Below, piece by piece: positions 1-8,829 of a stretch of DNA of 64,000 nucleotides. Origin of the DNA: Alicyclobacillus sp. SP_1 (GTDB taxonomy: Bacteria > Bacillota > Bacilli > Alicyclobacillales > Alicyclobacillaceae); the NCBI RefSeq assembly GCF_024706985.1, contig NZ_JAMCCX010000009.1:29084-93083 (forward strand). The letters run 5' to 3'. The translations under genes and the position numbers were made by a program. Under the pieces are notes generated by a model that ran no database searches, was not told the origin of the DNA, and saw nothing but the letters and a program-made list of their open reading frames with translations. Position 1 is the stretch's first letter. Each line of letters begins with the position of its first letter.

Positions 1-2
1 CA

Positions 3-479
3 GCCGCCGTTGAGATGTGGATGGAGCCACTCGAGGCGGCGTGGCTGCTCGGCGTAGGGCAAGTGGAAGAATTGTTGGACACACAGATTGCAATTCTTGC
101 GGGTATTTCAGGCATTGCGGCACAAAGGCGCGCTCACTCGGACTATTCGCAGTTGTCTCAGGCACTGTTTGAGTTAGAATGTGCGGCGGGCAGTCGCGAT
201 AGTCTGTTGAATGCAGAGTTGCACTTTTTTGAGGTGTTGGCGCTCGTTGCAGGAAATTCGATTCTCGAAAATGCTTTTCGAGTTCTGCAGGAGTCATTTC
301 GCTCGGTACTGCGGCTCTTAGACAGTCGCTCCACGGACGCACTGCGGACCTGTAGAGCACTCTACGACGCTGTCCAGATGGAGCGTGTGCAAGAAGCGCG
401 GGACATTGTGTTTCGGTATGGTGAGACAGTCCTTCGACAAGTCCAAAAAATGCGGAAAAACGGCAGTAGAGGCGAGTGA
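3..479 (+). CDS. GntR-family regulator, C-terminal FCD-like domain (5' truncated by window)
   Basis: The frame is open to the window edge from position 3, so the N-terminal part is missing. The visible ~158 residues are all helical and follow the layout of the FCD ligand-binding domain of FadR-subfamily GntR regulators (an LLDTQIAILAGISGIAAQRRA helix, then LHFFEVLALVAGNSILENAF, then a long C-terminal helix). The usual D-x-x-F-H metal motif is not clear here (ELHFFEVL), so the effector site may differ. The DNA-binding winged helix would lie upstream of the window. Family assignment is by pattern only. Confidence 0.55.
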   Translation, partial: AAVEMWMEPLEAAWLLGVGQVEELLDTQIAILAGISGIAAQRRAHSDYSQLSQALFELECAAGSRDSLLNAELHFFEVLALVAGNSILENAFRVLQESFRSVLRLLDSRSTDALRTCRALYDAVQMERVQEARDIVFRYGETVLRQVQKMRKNGSRGE

Positions 480-615
480 TCCGGGGGCACCGGAACCCCG
501 TGGGAATACTGCCGCATGCTTTTTGATGAACGGACTCAAAGCTCTTTCGAAATTCAAGAAAGTGTTGTATACTGGTCATGTAAACGCTTCCACGGAATTT
601 TGGGGAGTGACGAGA

Positions 616-1038
616 ATGTCGAAGATGTTGATTGTGAGTACGAGTTATGACGGAAAGGAGTACTTCCAGAGAGCCCGGTCCATCGGATTAGAAGTTTACG
701 CGTTGGACTGCTTTGAAGGGCACCATCGTCAATTGAAAGACTGGTATGGCTCGGCGATGCTAGAAGTTGCCGGACGCCGTGCGGATGTTGTGAAGTTGCT
801 CACCCCGCATCAGTTTGACGTGGCCGTTATTCATGAGGACGACGATTACGTTCGCAGTGCTTTAATTGCGCAGTCCTTGCGAGATTGCGGCATCCCCTTG
901 GTGCTCGTGGTCACCTCAGATGCATCGAGAGTTCGTATCTATCGCCGCACCGGAGCGCATCGTGTGATTGTTGCCAATTCGGCATCCGAAGCCTGGAATT
1001 GCTTTGAGCAATGGCTGGTTGCGAACCAACCCGCGTAG
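616..1038 (+). CDS. TrkA-N/RCK-like nucleotide-binding domain protein
   Basis: A stand-alone ~140-residue protein. The start is ATG 616, preceded by GGGGAG at 602-607; the frame is open further upstream but without a better ribosome site. It begins with a beta strand (MLIVSTSYDGKEY), and the middle (FDVAVIHEDDDYVRSALIAQSLRDCGIPLVLV) followed by YRRTGAHRVIV resembles the second half of a TrkA-N/RCK Rossmann domain, which senses NAD(H) or nucleotides in potassium transport systems. The classic GxGxxG loop is not visible, so nucleotide binding is uncertain. It is a single gene with a terminator behind it, and no potassium transporter sits next to it. Confidence 0.5.
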   Translation: MSKMLIVSTSYDGKEYFQRARSIGLEVYALDCFEGHHRQLKDWYGSAMLEVAGRRADVVKLLTPHQFDVAVIHEDDDYVRSALIAQSLRDCGIPLVLVVTSDASRVRIYRRTGAHRVIVANSASEAWNCFEQWLVANQPA

Positions 1039-1116
1039 GTTGCCGTGGACGCACAGTTCCGTTGATGACGTAAGAGAATTTCCACTCAACACTTTCCATT
1101 CTTATCGAATGGTTTT

Positions 1117-1144
1117 GTCCACTCACATCGCGAGTGGACTTTTC
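1117..1144 (+). terminator. Rho-independent terminator
   Basis: A perfect 8-bp stem GTCCACTC/GAGTGGAC with a 7-nt loop is followed by TTTT. It lies 80 bp after the RCK-like gene and before the deoD promoter. Confidence 0.65.
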
Positions 1145-1175
1145 ACGTTGCATCTACGAATTTCACCGGCATTTC

Positions 1176-1203
1176 TTGCGAACACGGGCGAACATGAGAT
1201 AAT
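1176..1203 (+). promoter_or_regulatory. Probable SigA promoter of deoD
   Basis: TTGCGA (1176-1181), a 16-bp spacer and GATAAT (1198-1203), 35 bp upstream of the deoD start. The match is good for the -10 box and moderate for the -35 box. Confidence 0.5.
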
Positions 1204-1238
1204 GAGTTTGAATCTGCTTTCTTGAAAGGAGTCTCTGT

Positions 1239-1964
1239 ATGAGTATTCACATCGCGGCCAAAGCGGGGGATATTGCCGATTCAGTCCTTCTACCGGGCGA
1301 CCCACTGCGGGCTCGTTTCATCGCCGAGAATTTTCTCGAAGATGTTCATTTGTACAGCGAGGTTCGCGGCATGTATGGGTATACGGGAGTCTACAAAGGT
1401 CAGAAAGTATCCGTGCAAGGGACAGGAATGGGTATACCAAGCATTTCTATTTATGCAGAGGAACTGATGCGCGAGTACGGCGTAGAGCGACTGATTCGTG
1501 TTGGAACGGCTGGTGCACTGCCGGAGCGAGTCAAGGTGCGGGACTTGGTTTTGGCGATGAGTGCTTCGACCGATTCTGCGACCAATGTCCTGCGGTTTGG
1601 TTCCGTTCATTACGCGCCCACCGCCGATTATCACTTGTTGGAGCAAGCGGTCGCGGCCGGCGTTCGCATCGGTGCTACACTCCATGTAGGGAGCGTCTTG
1701 ACGTCAGACACGTTTTATCATGAAGACGAATCCATCTATGAAAAAATGTCCAAATACGGTGTGCTGGCTGTCGAGATGGAGACCGCAGCACTATTTACAT
1801 TAGCTGCCAAGTACGGTCGGCGGGCACTCGCTGTATTGACCATCAGTGACCACATTGTTACCGGAGAATCGACCACTGCAGCAGAACGACAGAATTCCTT
1901 TCAACAGATGATGAAGGTTGCGCTAGAAGCGCTATGGTATGATAACGCTGCTCATGTGGAATAA
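1239..1964 (+). CDS. deoD: Purine-nucleoside phosphorylase, DeoD type
   Basis: A 241-aa cytosolic enzyme that splits purine (deoxy)nucleosides with phosphate, releasing base and (deoxy)ribose-1-phosphate for salvage. The sequence shows the family hallmarks: [25 protein letters not shown] at the N terminus (phosphate loop GDP), the VGTAGAL glycine-rich segment, EMETAALF (nucleoside-ribose Glu-Met-Glu) and LTISDHI near the C terminus (base-contacting Ser-Asp). Length equals that of hexameric DeoD enzymes. The start is ATG after AAAGGAG. It has its own promoter and is followed 15 bp later by a small membrane protein. Confidence 0.93.
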   Translation: MSIHIAAKAGDIADSVLLPGDPLRARFIAENFLEDVHLYSEVRGMYGYTGVYKGQKVSVQGTGMGIPSISIYAEELMREYGVERLIRVGTAGALPERVKVRDLVLAMSASTDSATNVLRFGSVHYAPTADYHLLEQAVAAGVRIGATLHVGSVLTSDTFYHEDESIYEKMSKYGVLAVEMETAALFTLAAKYGRRALAVLTISDHIVTGESTTAAERQNSFQQMMKVALEALWYDNAAHVE

Positions 1965-1979
1965 CGGGAGGAGATAGAA

Positions 1980-2168
1980 ATGTCAGTCAAGCAGAAATTG
2001 GGGTTTTTGGCGTTGGCCATTATTTGCATGATTGGCTTAGCATCTGCGAGCTTATTTATGGCAAATGGATATGGCTGGTATGCTACGCTTGATTTTGTTG
2101 TCTCGTTCATTTTGATTTTCATTGGTTTCTTAGTGCGCCGCAAAATATTCAAGAGATTGAACAGTTAA
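1980..2168 (+). CDS. Small two-helix membrane protein, DUF5325/YlaF-like
   Basis: A 62-aa protein with two hydrophobic segments (about residues 7-27 and 33-52) and a basic C-terminal tail (RRKIFKRLNS). The start MSVKQKLGFLALAI and the size match the YlaF/DUF5325 family of uncharacterised Bacillus membrane proteins. GGGAGGAG at 1965-1972 provides the ribosome site. It probably shares a transcript with deoD. Function unknown. Confidence 0.65.
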   Translation: MSVKQKLGFLALAIICMIGLASASLFMANGYGWYATLDFVVSFILIFIGFLVRRKIFKRLNS

Positions 2169-2198
2169 TGAGCGACGGCTGGAGGAGAGTGTAGGATT

Positions 2199-3311
2199 TT
2201 GCTAAATCGTCAGCAAATGTTGCGCCGCTATTGGTTGCGCGTGGCAGAAGTCGCCGCTCTGCTGTTGTTTGTCGCGTTGGCCATTGTTGTTGTGGGTTTG
2301 CTGATGCGTTATATCCTACCTTTCATTCTCGGGTGGTTGGTGGCCGTACTTCTCGTTCCACTCGTGCGCTTGCTCGAACGCTGGAATGTTCCGAGATTGC
2401 TCGCCACGCTCATTGTTTTGTTGCTTCTCGTTCTCTTCGTCATCGTGTTATTTGTCGGTGTGATTGTTGGAGTCGCCCGGGAAGCGCCCATGCTGACGCT
2501 TAATTCGGAACATTTTCTGGCGCGTGGGAGTCTGTGGATACAAGAAGAAATCGAAGCGGGTCGCGTATTCTATGGAGAACTGCCACCTCAAGTAGCGACC
2601 CAAATTCAAAGGACGTTTGTGCACGTCTTAGCATTAATGGAACTTTGGTTTCAACATTTCGCCAGTGGTCTGTTACGGTCGGTGACACACTTGCCCGAGA
2701 CGCTCTTTCTCGCGGTGATTACCGTTATCACGGCTTTCTTCTTACTCATTCATCGCGAGCGTATGTTGCGCCGATTTTATCGTATGCTCCCCCCGGGATG
2801 GTCTGATAAAGTGGCCAGCGTAGTTCACGACGTGTATCGTGCGTTTGGTGGAACTATCCGTGTCCAACTGGTCCTCATGTTGTTGTCAGCGGGACTCGGG
2901 ATGTTGGGTATGTGGGTGCTGCACTTTCGGTATGCGGTGATTCTCGGATTATTATTTGGTCTTTTTGGTGTGGTTCCAATGCTCGGTTCGGCGCTCATGA
3001 CTGTGCCTTGGGCGATTGGGGCTTTAGTAGTGGGCGATCTATCGGTAGCGTTGAAAGTGATTGGGTTGCAGGTGGTTATCTCTATCTTGCGCCACTTGAT
3101 TGAACCAAAATTCCTGGCAGACAATGTTGGACTGGATACTTTATCTACGCTGTTTGCCCTTTATGTAGGTCTACAAAGTATCGGATTTTTAGGGCTGTTT
3201 GTCGGTCCAATAGTCCTTATCGGCATTCGCAGCCTGTTTGCCACACATTTGTTTGAAGATTTTTTCCCTGGAACGGAGGAAGAAACACGTTCCCCTGCAA
3301 CAGAAGAATGA
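2199..3311 (+). CDS. ytvI: AI-2E/PerM-family membrane protein, YtvI-like
   Basis: A 370-aa polytopic protein with about seven membrane segments (first at ~20-60, then ~65-90, ~165-185, and four in the C-terminal half). The pattern HLIEPKFLADNVGLDTLSTLFALYVGLQ followed by GLFVGPIVLI is the signature of the AI-2 exporter/PerM family; the N-terminal layout and length fit the sporulation-associated branch YtvI. It begins with TTG after GGAGGAG (2181-2187). It has a polar, acidic C-terminal tail. It lies 30 bp after the small membrane protein and may be cotranscribed. Substrate unknown; the sporulation role is a family inference. Confidence 0.7.
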   Translation: MLNRQQMLRRYWLRVAEVAALLLFVALAIVVVGLLMRYILPFILGWLVAVLLVPLVRLLERWNVPRLLATLIVLLLLVLFVIVLFVGVIVGVAREAPMLTLNSEHFLARGSLWIQEEIEAGRVFYGELPPQVATQIQRTFVHVLALMELWFQHFASGLLRSVTHLPETLFLAVITVITAFFLLIHRERMLRRFYRMLPPGWSDKVASVVHDVYRAFGGTIRVQLVLMLLSAGLGMLGMWVLHFRYAVILGLLFGLFGVVPMLGSALMTVPWAIGALVVGDLSVALKVIGLQVVISILRHLIEPKFLADNVGLDTLSTLFALYVGLQSIGFLGLFVGPIVLIGIRSLFATHLFEDFFPGTEEETRSPATEE

Positions 3312-3404
3312 CCAAAGTAGCTGGAACATCCATTTTGGGAAGCTCCAGCCGCGTCCATGTTGCGTATGAATCGTTTAACAAGATGGGCATGTTCACGAGC
3401 GACT

Positions 3405-4010
3405 TCAGGCTTCGCGGCTCTGTTTTAATGCCTGTTCGCCGAGTAGCTTTCGAGCGCGCTCCATAATAGCGAAGAGTGTCTTTGAATCCTCTTCTAGTTG
3501 TTGTGGATTGACCTCCACTCCAGTACTAGATTCAGGAAAATGACGGGCCGAGATTCGTTCTTCTAAAAGATGAATCCGCTCAGTCAGAGCTTGATTGTCT
3601 TCCTCTAGATGCTGCGTCTTGTTCTGCAGTCGATGAAATTCTTCGTCGTAAGAATGCAGGAACGAAATGACGTCTTGAATGCTCATCAGATTGACAGCAG
3701 TGACCTCTGCGTGCGAGGCTGTCTCGTAACCCGTCGCATTCGGCGCTGGTTCGTTGACGGCGGATTTTTTACCAAGCTTGCGTTTCTGTTTTGCCTGTTC
3801 AATTTCTTCACGATAGTATTTTCGCACCACACCGTTCCAGCGATACCCACAGGCGGCCGACGTGCGCCCTAATTCATTGGCTGCTTCGTCAAACGCGGAT
3901 AGCTGCGTGCTGCCAGACTGAATGTGGTAAAGAACTAAGGATGCGAGACGCTGGTCGTCTTCTGGCGTCCATGCGTCCGATCTCGATGCCCATTTTTCTA
4001 CCGACTGCAA
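3405..4010 (-). CDS. rsfA: RsfA-family prespore transcription regulator
   Basis: A 201-aa protein with an N-terminal Myb/SANT-like helix-turn-helix (AWTPEDDQRLASLVLYHI, then ELGRTSAACGYRWNGVVRKYY), a basic linker, and a C-terminal coiled coil (about residues 115-155, HRLQNKTQHLEEDNQALTER). This order is that of RsfA, a SigF-dependent regulator of forespore genes in Bacillus. The start is TTG with GGGAGG 7 nt upstream. Transcribed divergently from mrfA. Its targets cannot be read from this window. Confidence 0.8.
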   Translation of the reverse strand: MQSVEKWASRSDAWTPEDDQRLASLVLYHIQSGSTQLSAFDEAANELGRTSAACGYRWNGVVRKYYREEIEQAKQKRKLGKKSAVNEPAPNATGYETASHAEVTAVNLMSIQDVISFLHSYDEEFHRLQNKTQHLEEDNQALTERIHLLEERISARHFPESSTGVEVNPQQLEEDSKTLFAIMERARKLLGEQALKQSREA

Positions 4011-4178
4011 GGCAATTCCTCCCTTGGAGATGTACTATACTTTATTTCCATGTCGTGCAAGATTCATACGGACTCCACACTTGACAGCTTCATTAGTATG
4101 CTATGTGACATATGGGAAATCGTGAACGTGAATTTGAAAAAATCGTAGAAATCACCGCTGGAATGAGGGAGACGGGAC

Positions 4179-6497
4179 ATGGAACTGGCCATGCTTTTAG
4201 AAGAGTGGCGGCGAACCGATTCATTCATAGAGCAGGTTGCATCGTGGCAAATTCGCGCGGCGCGATTGGCGGCGTTCCGACCAACGCCGGGGTTTTTGCA
4301 CGAGGCACTGGTTGCAGCCGTCCGCAAGCGGAATGTGGAGAACCTCTATACCCATCAGGTACAGGCATTGGAAGAGGTTCATGCTGGAAACCATATCATC
4401 CTGACCACGCCTACTGCGAGCGGTAAGACACTGTGTTACAATCTCCCAATCCTCGATACCATCTTAAAAGATATGTCCACGCGCGCGCTATATATTTTTC
4501 CAACGAAAGCATTGGCACAAGACCAAGTTGCGGAATGGTCCAGTTTGACGGCCGGACTGACCCATGATGGAATTCATGCGTTTACCTATGATGGTGACAC
4601 GCCGATGCATGTTCGGCAACGCATTCGCGAAGCAGGACATGTGGTGGTGACCAATCCAGATATGCTTCACAGCGCAATTTTACCTCATCACACGAAGTGG
4701 CTCCGACTGTTTGAAAACTTACGTTTTATCGTCATCGACGAAGCTCATATGTATCGAGGTGTCTTTGGAAGTCACTTTGCCAATGTTCTTCGGCGACTGC
4801 TGCGAATCTGTGCTTTTTACGGAAGTCAGCCGCAATTTATTCTCTGCTCCGCGACCATTGCGAATCCGGAAGAACATGCTTTTCGCTTGACCGGTCAGAG
4901 TGTTACGTGGATAGGAGAGTCTGGAGCACCAGAGGGAGAGCGCCATACCATTCTGTACAATCCGCCGCTGTTGAACCGCGAGTTGGGAATTCGCAAATCT
5001 TCCATTCTGGAAGCGCGGCGCCTGGGAGCGAGGCTTCTTACGGAAAATATCACGACCCTTGCTTTTGTGAAAACACGGACGCAGGTTGAAATTCTTTCTG
5101 GTTACTGGAAGCGCGACGTGCCGGAACGATTGCGGACGAGAGTCATGGGATATCGAGGCGGTTATCTGCCGAGCGAACGTCGAACGATTGAACGAGGTTT
5201 GCGGGCGGGCGAAATTCGCGGCGTAGTGTCTACCAACGCATTGGAATTGGGGATGGATATTGGGTCTCTGGATGCGGTCTTGACTGTGGGTCATCCCGGT
5301 TCCATCGCGTCGGTGCGTCAACAGAGCGGCAGAGCTGGGCGCAGGCAAGGCCTATCTCTGTCTTTGTTCATTGCCAATGCTTCCGCTTTAGACCAATTTC
5401 TAGTGCTTCATCCGAATGCTTTATTGGAAGCGCCCCCTGAAGAGGCTCGACTCTCTGCCGATAACTTGCTCATCCTTATGGACCATGTCAAATGCGGTGC
5501 GTTCGAGCTCCCCTTTTCTGCGTCTGAGCAATTTGGGGACGAGTCAGTGGGAGAATTGCTGTCATACTTAGCGGATCATCGTGTGCTCCATCGACAGTCA
5601 TCTGGTACCTATTTGTGGATGGCGGAGAGCATGCCGAGTCTGTCCGTCTCGCTGCGCAGCGCATCGACCGAGAATGTTGTGATTGTGGACACCTCGGCTC
5701 CCGAGCCGAAAGTGCTTGGCGAAACGGACCGCTTTAGTGCCTTGACGACACTTCACGAAGAAGCCATCTACCTACATCAGACAAAGTCTTTTCAAGTCGA
5801 GAGATTGGATTTGGAAAACGGCAAGGCATTTGTCCGGTCTGTGGAAGCAGACTATTTTACAGAAGCCGAATTGGCCGTGCGATTGCAGATGCTGCATCTG
5901 TTGGATGGAGCAGTGGAACACGGAAAAGTAAGCCACGCACTGGCAGAAGTCATGGTCAACGCAACGCCTACCATCTTCAAAAAACTGAAGCTGGAAACGC
6001 ACGAGAATCTCGGGTGGGGGCGCGTTCACCTTCCGGAAGCGGAACTACATTCTATCGGGTATGCCGTGTCATGGCCCGAAACGGCAGCAGATTTGGCTAA
6101 AGATGAGTGGGAGACGGCACTCGCTATGCTCGGCTACTTACTGCGCCATACTGGCGCTGTTTATGCGATGTGCGCTGTCTCAGACTTGCATGCCGCCGTT
6201 CATGTGCGCGATGTGGTGTTTGAACAGCCGACCGTCTACTTGTACGATGCTTATCCAGGAGGCATTGGTTTGGCTGAGCGCCTTTACCGAGCACACGGGG
6301 AAGTATTTGCGGCTGCTTTTGAGGTTGTCACTGCGTGTCCTTGTGAGCAAGGCTGTCCGTCCTGTACGGGCCCCCGTCCGCGGGCTTTTGCCGGAGAAAA
6401 TCCGAAAGACGCGGTCTGCTCGCTACTGAGAGCGCTCCTTCGAGACGCAGATGAGCCGAGAAGCGGCAGAGTTAGCGGGACGGGTGAGGGAAGGTGA
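4179..6497 (+). CDS. mrfA: DNA repair helicase MrfA (YprA-type, DUF1998 zinc site)
   Basis: A 772-aa superfamily 2 helicase. Motifs: TPTASGKT (77-84, Walker A), DEAH (187-190), SAT (about 224), and a Hel-C end with QQSGRAGRR. The C-terminal domain ends with four clustered cysteines (C720, C722, C726, C729), the metal site of the MrfA family. In B. subtilis MrfA and the exonuclease MrfB repair mitomycin C damage independently of UvrABC. The gene overlaps mrfB by 4 bp (GTGA), so the products are translationally coupled. The start is ATG 4179 after GGGAGACGGG; an overlapping frame starting upstream at 4112 has no family support. Confidence 0.9.
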   Translation: MELAMLLEEWRRTDSFIEQVASWQIRAARLAAFRPTPGFLHEALVAAVRKRNVENLYTHQVQALEEVHAGNHIILTTPTASGKTLCYNLPILDTILKDMSTRALYIFPTKALAQDQVAEWSSLTAGLTHDGIHAFTYDGDTPMHVRQRIREAGHVVVTNPDMLHSAILPHHTKWLRLFENLRFIVIDEAHMYRGVFGSHFANVLRRLLRICAFYGSQPQFILCSATIANPEEHAFRLTGQSVTWIGESGAPEGERHTILYNPPLLNRELGIRKSSILEARRLGARLLTENITTLAFVKTRTQVEILSGYWKRDVPERLRTRVMGYRGGYLPSERRTIERGLRAGEIRGVVSTNALELGMDIGSLDAVLTVGHPGSIASVRQQSGRAGRRQGLSLSLFIANASALDQFLVLHPNALLEAPPEEARLSADNLLILMDHVKCGAFELPFSASEQFGDESVGELLSYLADHRVLHRQSSGTYLWMAESMPSLSVSLRSASTENVVIVDTSAPEPKVLGETDRFSALTTLHEEAIYLHQTKSFQVERLDLENGKAFVRSVEADYFTEAELAVRLQMLHLLDGAVEHGKVSHALAEVMVNATPTIFKKLKLETHENLGWGRVHLPEAELHSIGYAVSWPETAADLAKDEWETALAMLGYLLRHTGAVYAMCAVSDLHAAVHVRDVVFEQPTVYLYDAYPGGIGLAERLYRAHGEVFAAAFEVVTACPCEQGCPSCTGPRPRAFAGENPKDAVCSLLRALLRDADEPRSGRVSGTGEGR

Positions 6498-7903
6498 GAA
6501 GGTCGCTGGCTGATAGGCTGGACCGCCTGCAAAACTCTCTGTGCACTCCGTCTGTGAAGACGGAAGCAAAGAAGGAGGTGTCATGGGCTGACGGTCAATC
6601 GGCGGGAACTTCAGTCGAGCCTCCGCCACCGGATGCGCCGTGCGCACATCCATGGCAGCATGTTTTGAGGCAGATGGGATTTGCCCCTGTTGACCCGGTC
6701 AGCGAGTCGGTTTGGAAGCGCAGCGTTTCCTACGATGTCTTTTGTAACCATGGTCAGTACACGTTTCATCATCTCGCCGAAGCAGACGTCTCGGGTCTTC
6801 AACATCTTCTAGGCCATCCTGTGTCTCCGTGCGATTTGCGATTTTTTGACACGGAGACCATGGGACTCGGGTCCGGTGCGGGCAATATCGTGTTTTTGTA
6901 TACGGTTGGTCAACTTCTGGATGATGAGGTGCGTTTTGAGCAATATTTTCTGGCCGATCCCGCTGCAGAACTTCTCTTCCTGCAGCATCTGGAGGGATGT
7001 TTTGGCGAGGCGGCGATTTGGGTGACGTTTAACGGGAAATCGTTCGATTTGCCGATGATAAAGAGTCGCCGGACGATGTATCGGTTGTCGCCCTTGCCAA
7101 GTAGGCCGCATTTAGACCTTCTGCATCCGCTGCGGCGAATTTTTAAATCGACGCTGCCGTCCGTTTCACTCAGTTTCTTGGAGGAAAAAGTGCTGCGGCT
7201 TGAGCGGGTGGACGATGTTTCTGGGCGCGAAGCGCCACTTCGATATCTAACATTCATGACGGACAAAGACGTGCAGGCGGTGACTCCCGTGTTGCAGCAC
7301 AACCTAATGGATGTGGCGAGTCTCGTCGTACTGTGCGCGTATTTGGCGGACTTTACTTCTTCCCGTGCTGCTCTGCAGACCGCAAAAGAGTCGCTGGTCC
7401 TGGCACGTTGGTATGAAGCTTGGAAAAATGTTGAGGCTGCCGCAGAATGCTATCGAATGGCGCGTACGCTCGACGACCTCGACGGTTATGCCCTGTGGAT
7501 GGAGAGCTTGTTTCATAAACGGCAAGGAAGATGGCTGCAGTCCGTCGAATTGTGGAAGGAACTAAGTCGCCTGCAACAGGAAAGCGTGGCTCCTCTGTTG
7601 GAACTTGCGAAGTGGGCGGAACATGTTGAAAGAGATTTGCCACTGGCGCTCTTCTATGCGAAGGAGGCGCATCAACGTGCACTGCAACAAGAGATGTCGT
7701 ACTGCCGAGAGAGTTTCTTGCAACTTCCTTACCGGGTGTCAGCTCATGGAAGCAACATGGCTGCCGAAGTGAGTCCAGACTTTTTGCAAGAACCACAAAG
7801 TTCCAGCCCCGTCTTGCGTGCCATCGTCAAACGGATGCGGCGCATTGAGGGAAAAATATCCAAACAAGAGCAACGAGAAGAGGAGGACAAAGTGGATGGA
7901 TGA
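6494..7903 (+). CDS. mrfB: Exonuclease MrfB (YprB), DEDDh RNase H-like
   Basis: A 469-aa partner of MrfA. FFDTETMGLGSG (about 117-128) carries the first two acidic residues of a DEDD exonuclease; WVTFNGKSFDLPMIKSR supplies the third region, and a later HNLMDVASLVVL the final His/Asp. Behind the nuclease domain (about 110-290) is a helical TPR-like stretch (WYEAWKNVEAAAECYRMART and on). It starts with GTG overlapping the mrfA stop. It overlaps the downstream DUF1054 gene by 8 bp, suggesting one three-gene transcript. Confidence 0.87.
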   Translation: MRRSLADRLDRLQNSLCTPSVKTEAKKEVSWADGQSAGTSVEPPPPDAPCAHPWQHVLRQMGFAPVDPVSESVWKRSVSYDVFCNHGQYTFHHLAEADVSGLQHLLGHPVSPCDLRFFDTETMGLGSGAGNIVFLYTVGQLLDDEVRFEQYFLADPAAELLFLQHLEGCFGEAAIWVTFNGKSFDLPMIKSRRTMYRLSPLPSRPHLDLLHPLRRIFKSTLPSVSLSFLEEKVLRLERVDDVSGREAPLRYLTFMTDKDVQAVTPVLQHNLMDVASLVVLCAYLADFTSSRAALQTAKESLVLARWYEAWKNVEAAAECYRMARTLDDLDGYALWMESLFHKRQGRWLQSVELWKELSRLQQESVAPLLELAKWAEHVERDLPLALFYAKEAHQRALQQEMSYCRESFLQLPYRVSAHGSNMAAEVSPDFLQEPQSSSPVLRAIVKRMRRIEGKISKQEQREEEDKVDG

Positions 7904-8561
7904 GCGGGATCGCCAAGAGGAATTTACGGGGTTTATTGCAGAAGACTTTGATGTTTTTTCTGTGCCGGGACTAGACGCCCGCATGGATGTATTAAAGCGT
8001 GTTCTGCGACCGAAATTGCAGCAATTAGGCGAGTTGTATGCTCCCGTGCTGGAGGCGGAGTTGGGTCTCCCAATGTATGTTCATGTAGCCAAGCATGCTC
8101 GGCGCACCGTCAATCCACCGAAGGACAGTTGGGTCGCGTTTTCTGCGGACAAACGAGGCTACAAGCAGCATCCGCATTTCCAAATTGGAGTCTGGCCGAC
8201 GCATGTCTTTGCCGTGTTTGGGCTCATCTATGAGTCGTCGCAGCGCGCGCTATACAGCCACAATTTGCAGACTCATGCGGCAGATGTGCTCGCAAGGTTG
8301 CCGGACGACTATGCGTGGATACCAAACCATATGGAGCCCGATTCGGTGGCTTCAGCGGAGTTAGACGAAGCAGGATTGACGGCGTTGGCAGAACAGCTCG
8401 TGGAGCGTCGTCAGGGTGACTTGTTGGTTGGGAAAATATTTACCAGAGAGGCTGTACTGGCAACCCCGGTGAGCGCCTTTATTGAGGACGTATCGTCCGT
8501 CTTTCGTACTTTATGTCCCCTCTACAAGATGGCTCAGACCGAGATTCCTGTGACTTTCTAG
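7896..8561 (+). CDS. DUF1054/UPF0637 (YktB-like) protein
   Basis: A 221-aa soluble protein. The start ATG 7896 has AGGAGG at 7881-7886. The sequence FTGFIAEDFDVFSVPGLDARMDVL, then VAKHARRTVNPPKDSWVAFS, KRGYKQHPHFQIGVWPTHVF and LIYES is diagnostic for UPF0637/YktB, a conserved Bacillales protein of unknown function. It overlaps the end of mrfB by 8 bp, an arrangement that could link it to DNA repair expression, though no function is known. Confidence 0.88.
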   Translation: MDERDRQEEFTGFIAEDFDVFSVPGLDARMDVLKRVLRPKLQQLGELYAPVLEAELGLPMYVHVAKHARRTVNPPKDSWVAFSADKRGYKQHPHFQIGVWPTHVFAVFGLIYESSQRALYSHNLQTHAADVLARLPDDYAWIPNHMEPDSVASAELDEAGLTALAEQLVERRQGDLLVGKIFTREAVLATPVSAFIEDVSSVFRTLCPLYKMAQTEIPVTF

Positions 8562-8796
8562 AGAATCTGCGAAACAGGGTCCTCGAAGACTGGTCGGCAC
8601 AGGCGGTTCTAGTTTTGGGCGGTGAATCATGTTCGCATGCAGCCCGCAATATATTGTTTCGTGTTGCGTCCGGCACAAACGCTTTGCCGCACCGGAGGAT
8701 GTGTCATGAGGACATCCAGAATGGCGTGACGGTGATGCCATGTTCAAGAAGTTGGTGGTTGGCTTCTTCTCCAAGTAAAATAGGAGGGGACAGCTG

Positions 8797-8829
8797 ATGG
8801 CGGGCCGAGGTAATGAGGTGACGAGGTGA
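8797..8829 (+). CDS. Possible 10-aa leader ORF before the 5'-nucleotidase gene
   Basis: ATG at 8797 follows a strong AGGAGGGG (8783-8790) and reads MAGRGNEVTR, ending in TGA 8827-8829, which overlaps the GTG start (8826) of the next gene. Such an arrangement could couple translation. It may also be chance; the downstream gene has its own GAGGTG at 8815-8820. A possible promoter TTGGTG-18-TAAAAT lies just upstream. The 265-bp gap from 8562 shows nothing else convincing. Confidence 0.25.
   Translation: MAGRGNEVTR

Noticed and set aside
8513..8797. A 94-codon frame filling the gap before the 5'-nucleotidase gene
   Set aside because: No ribosome site, overlaps the DUF1054 end, and the translation has no protein-like pattern.
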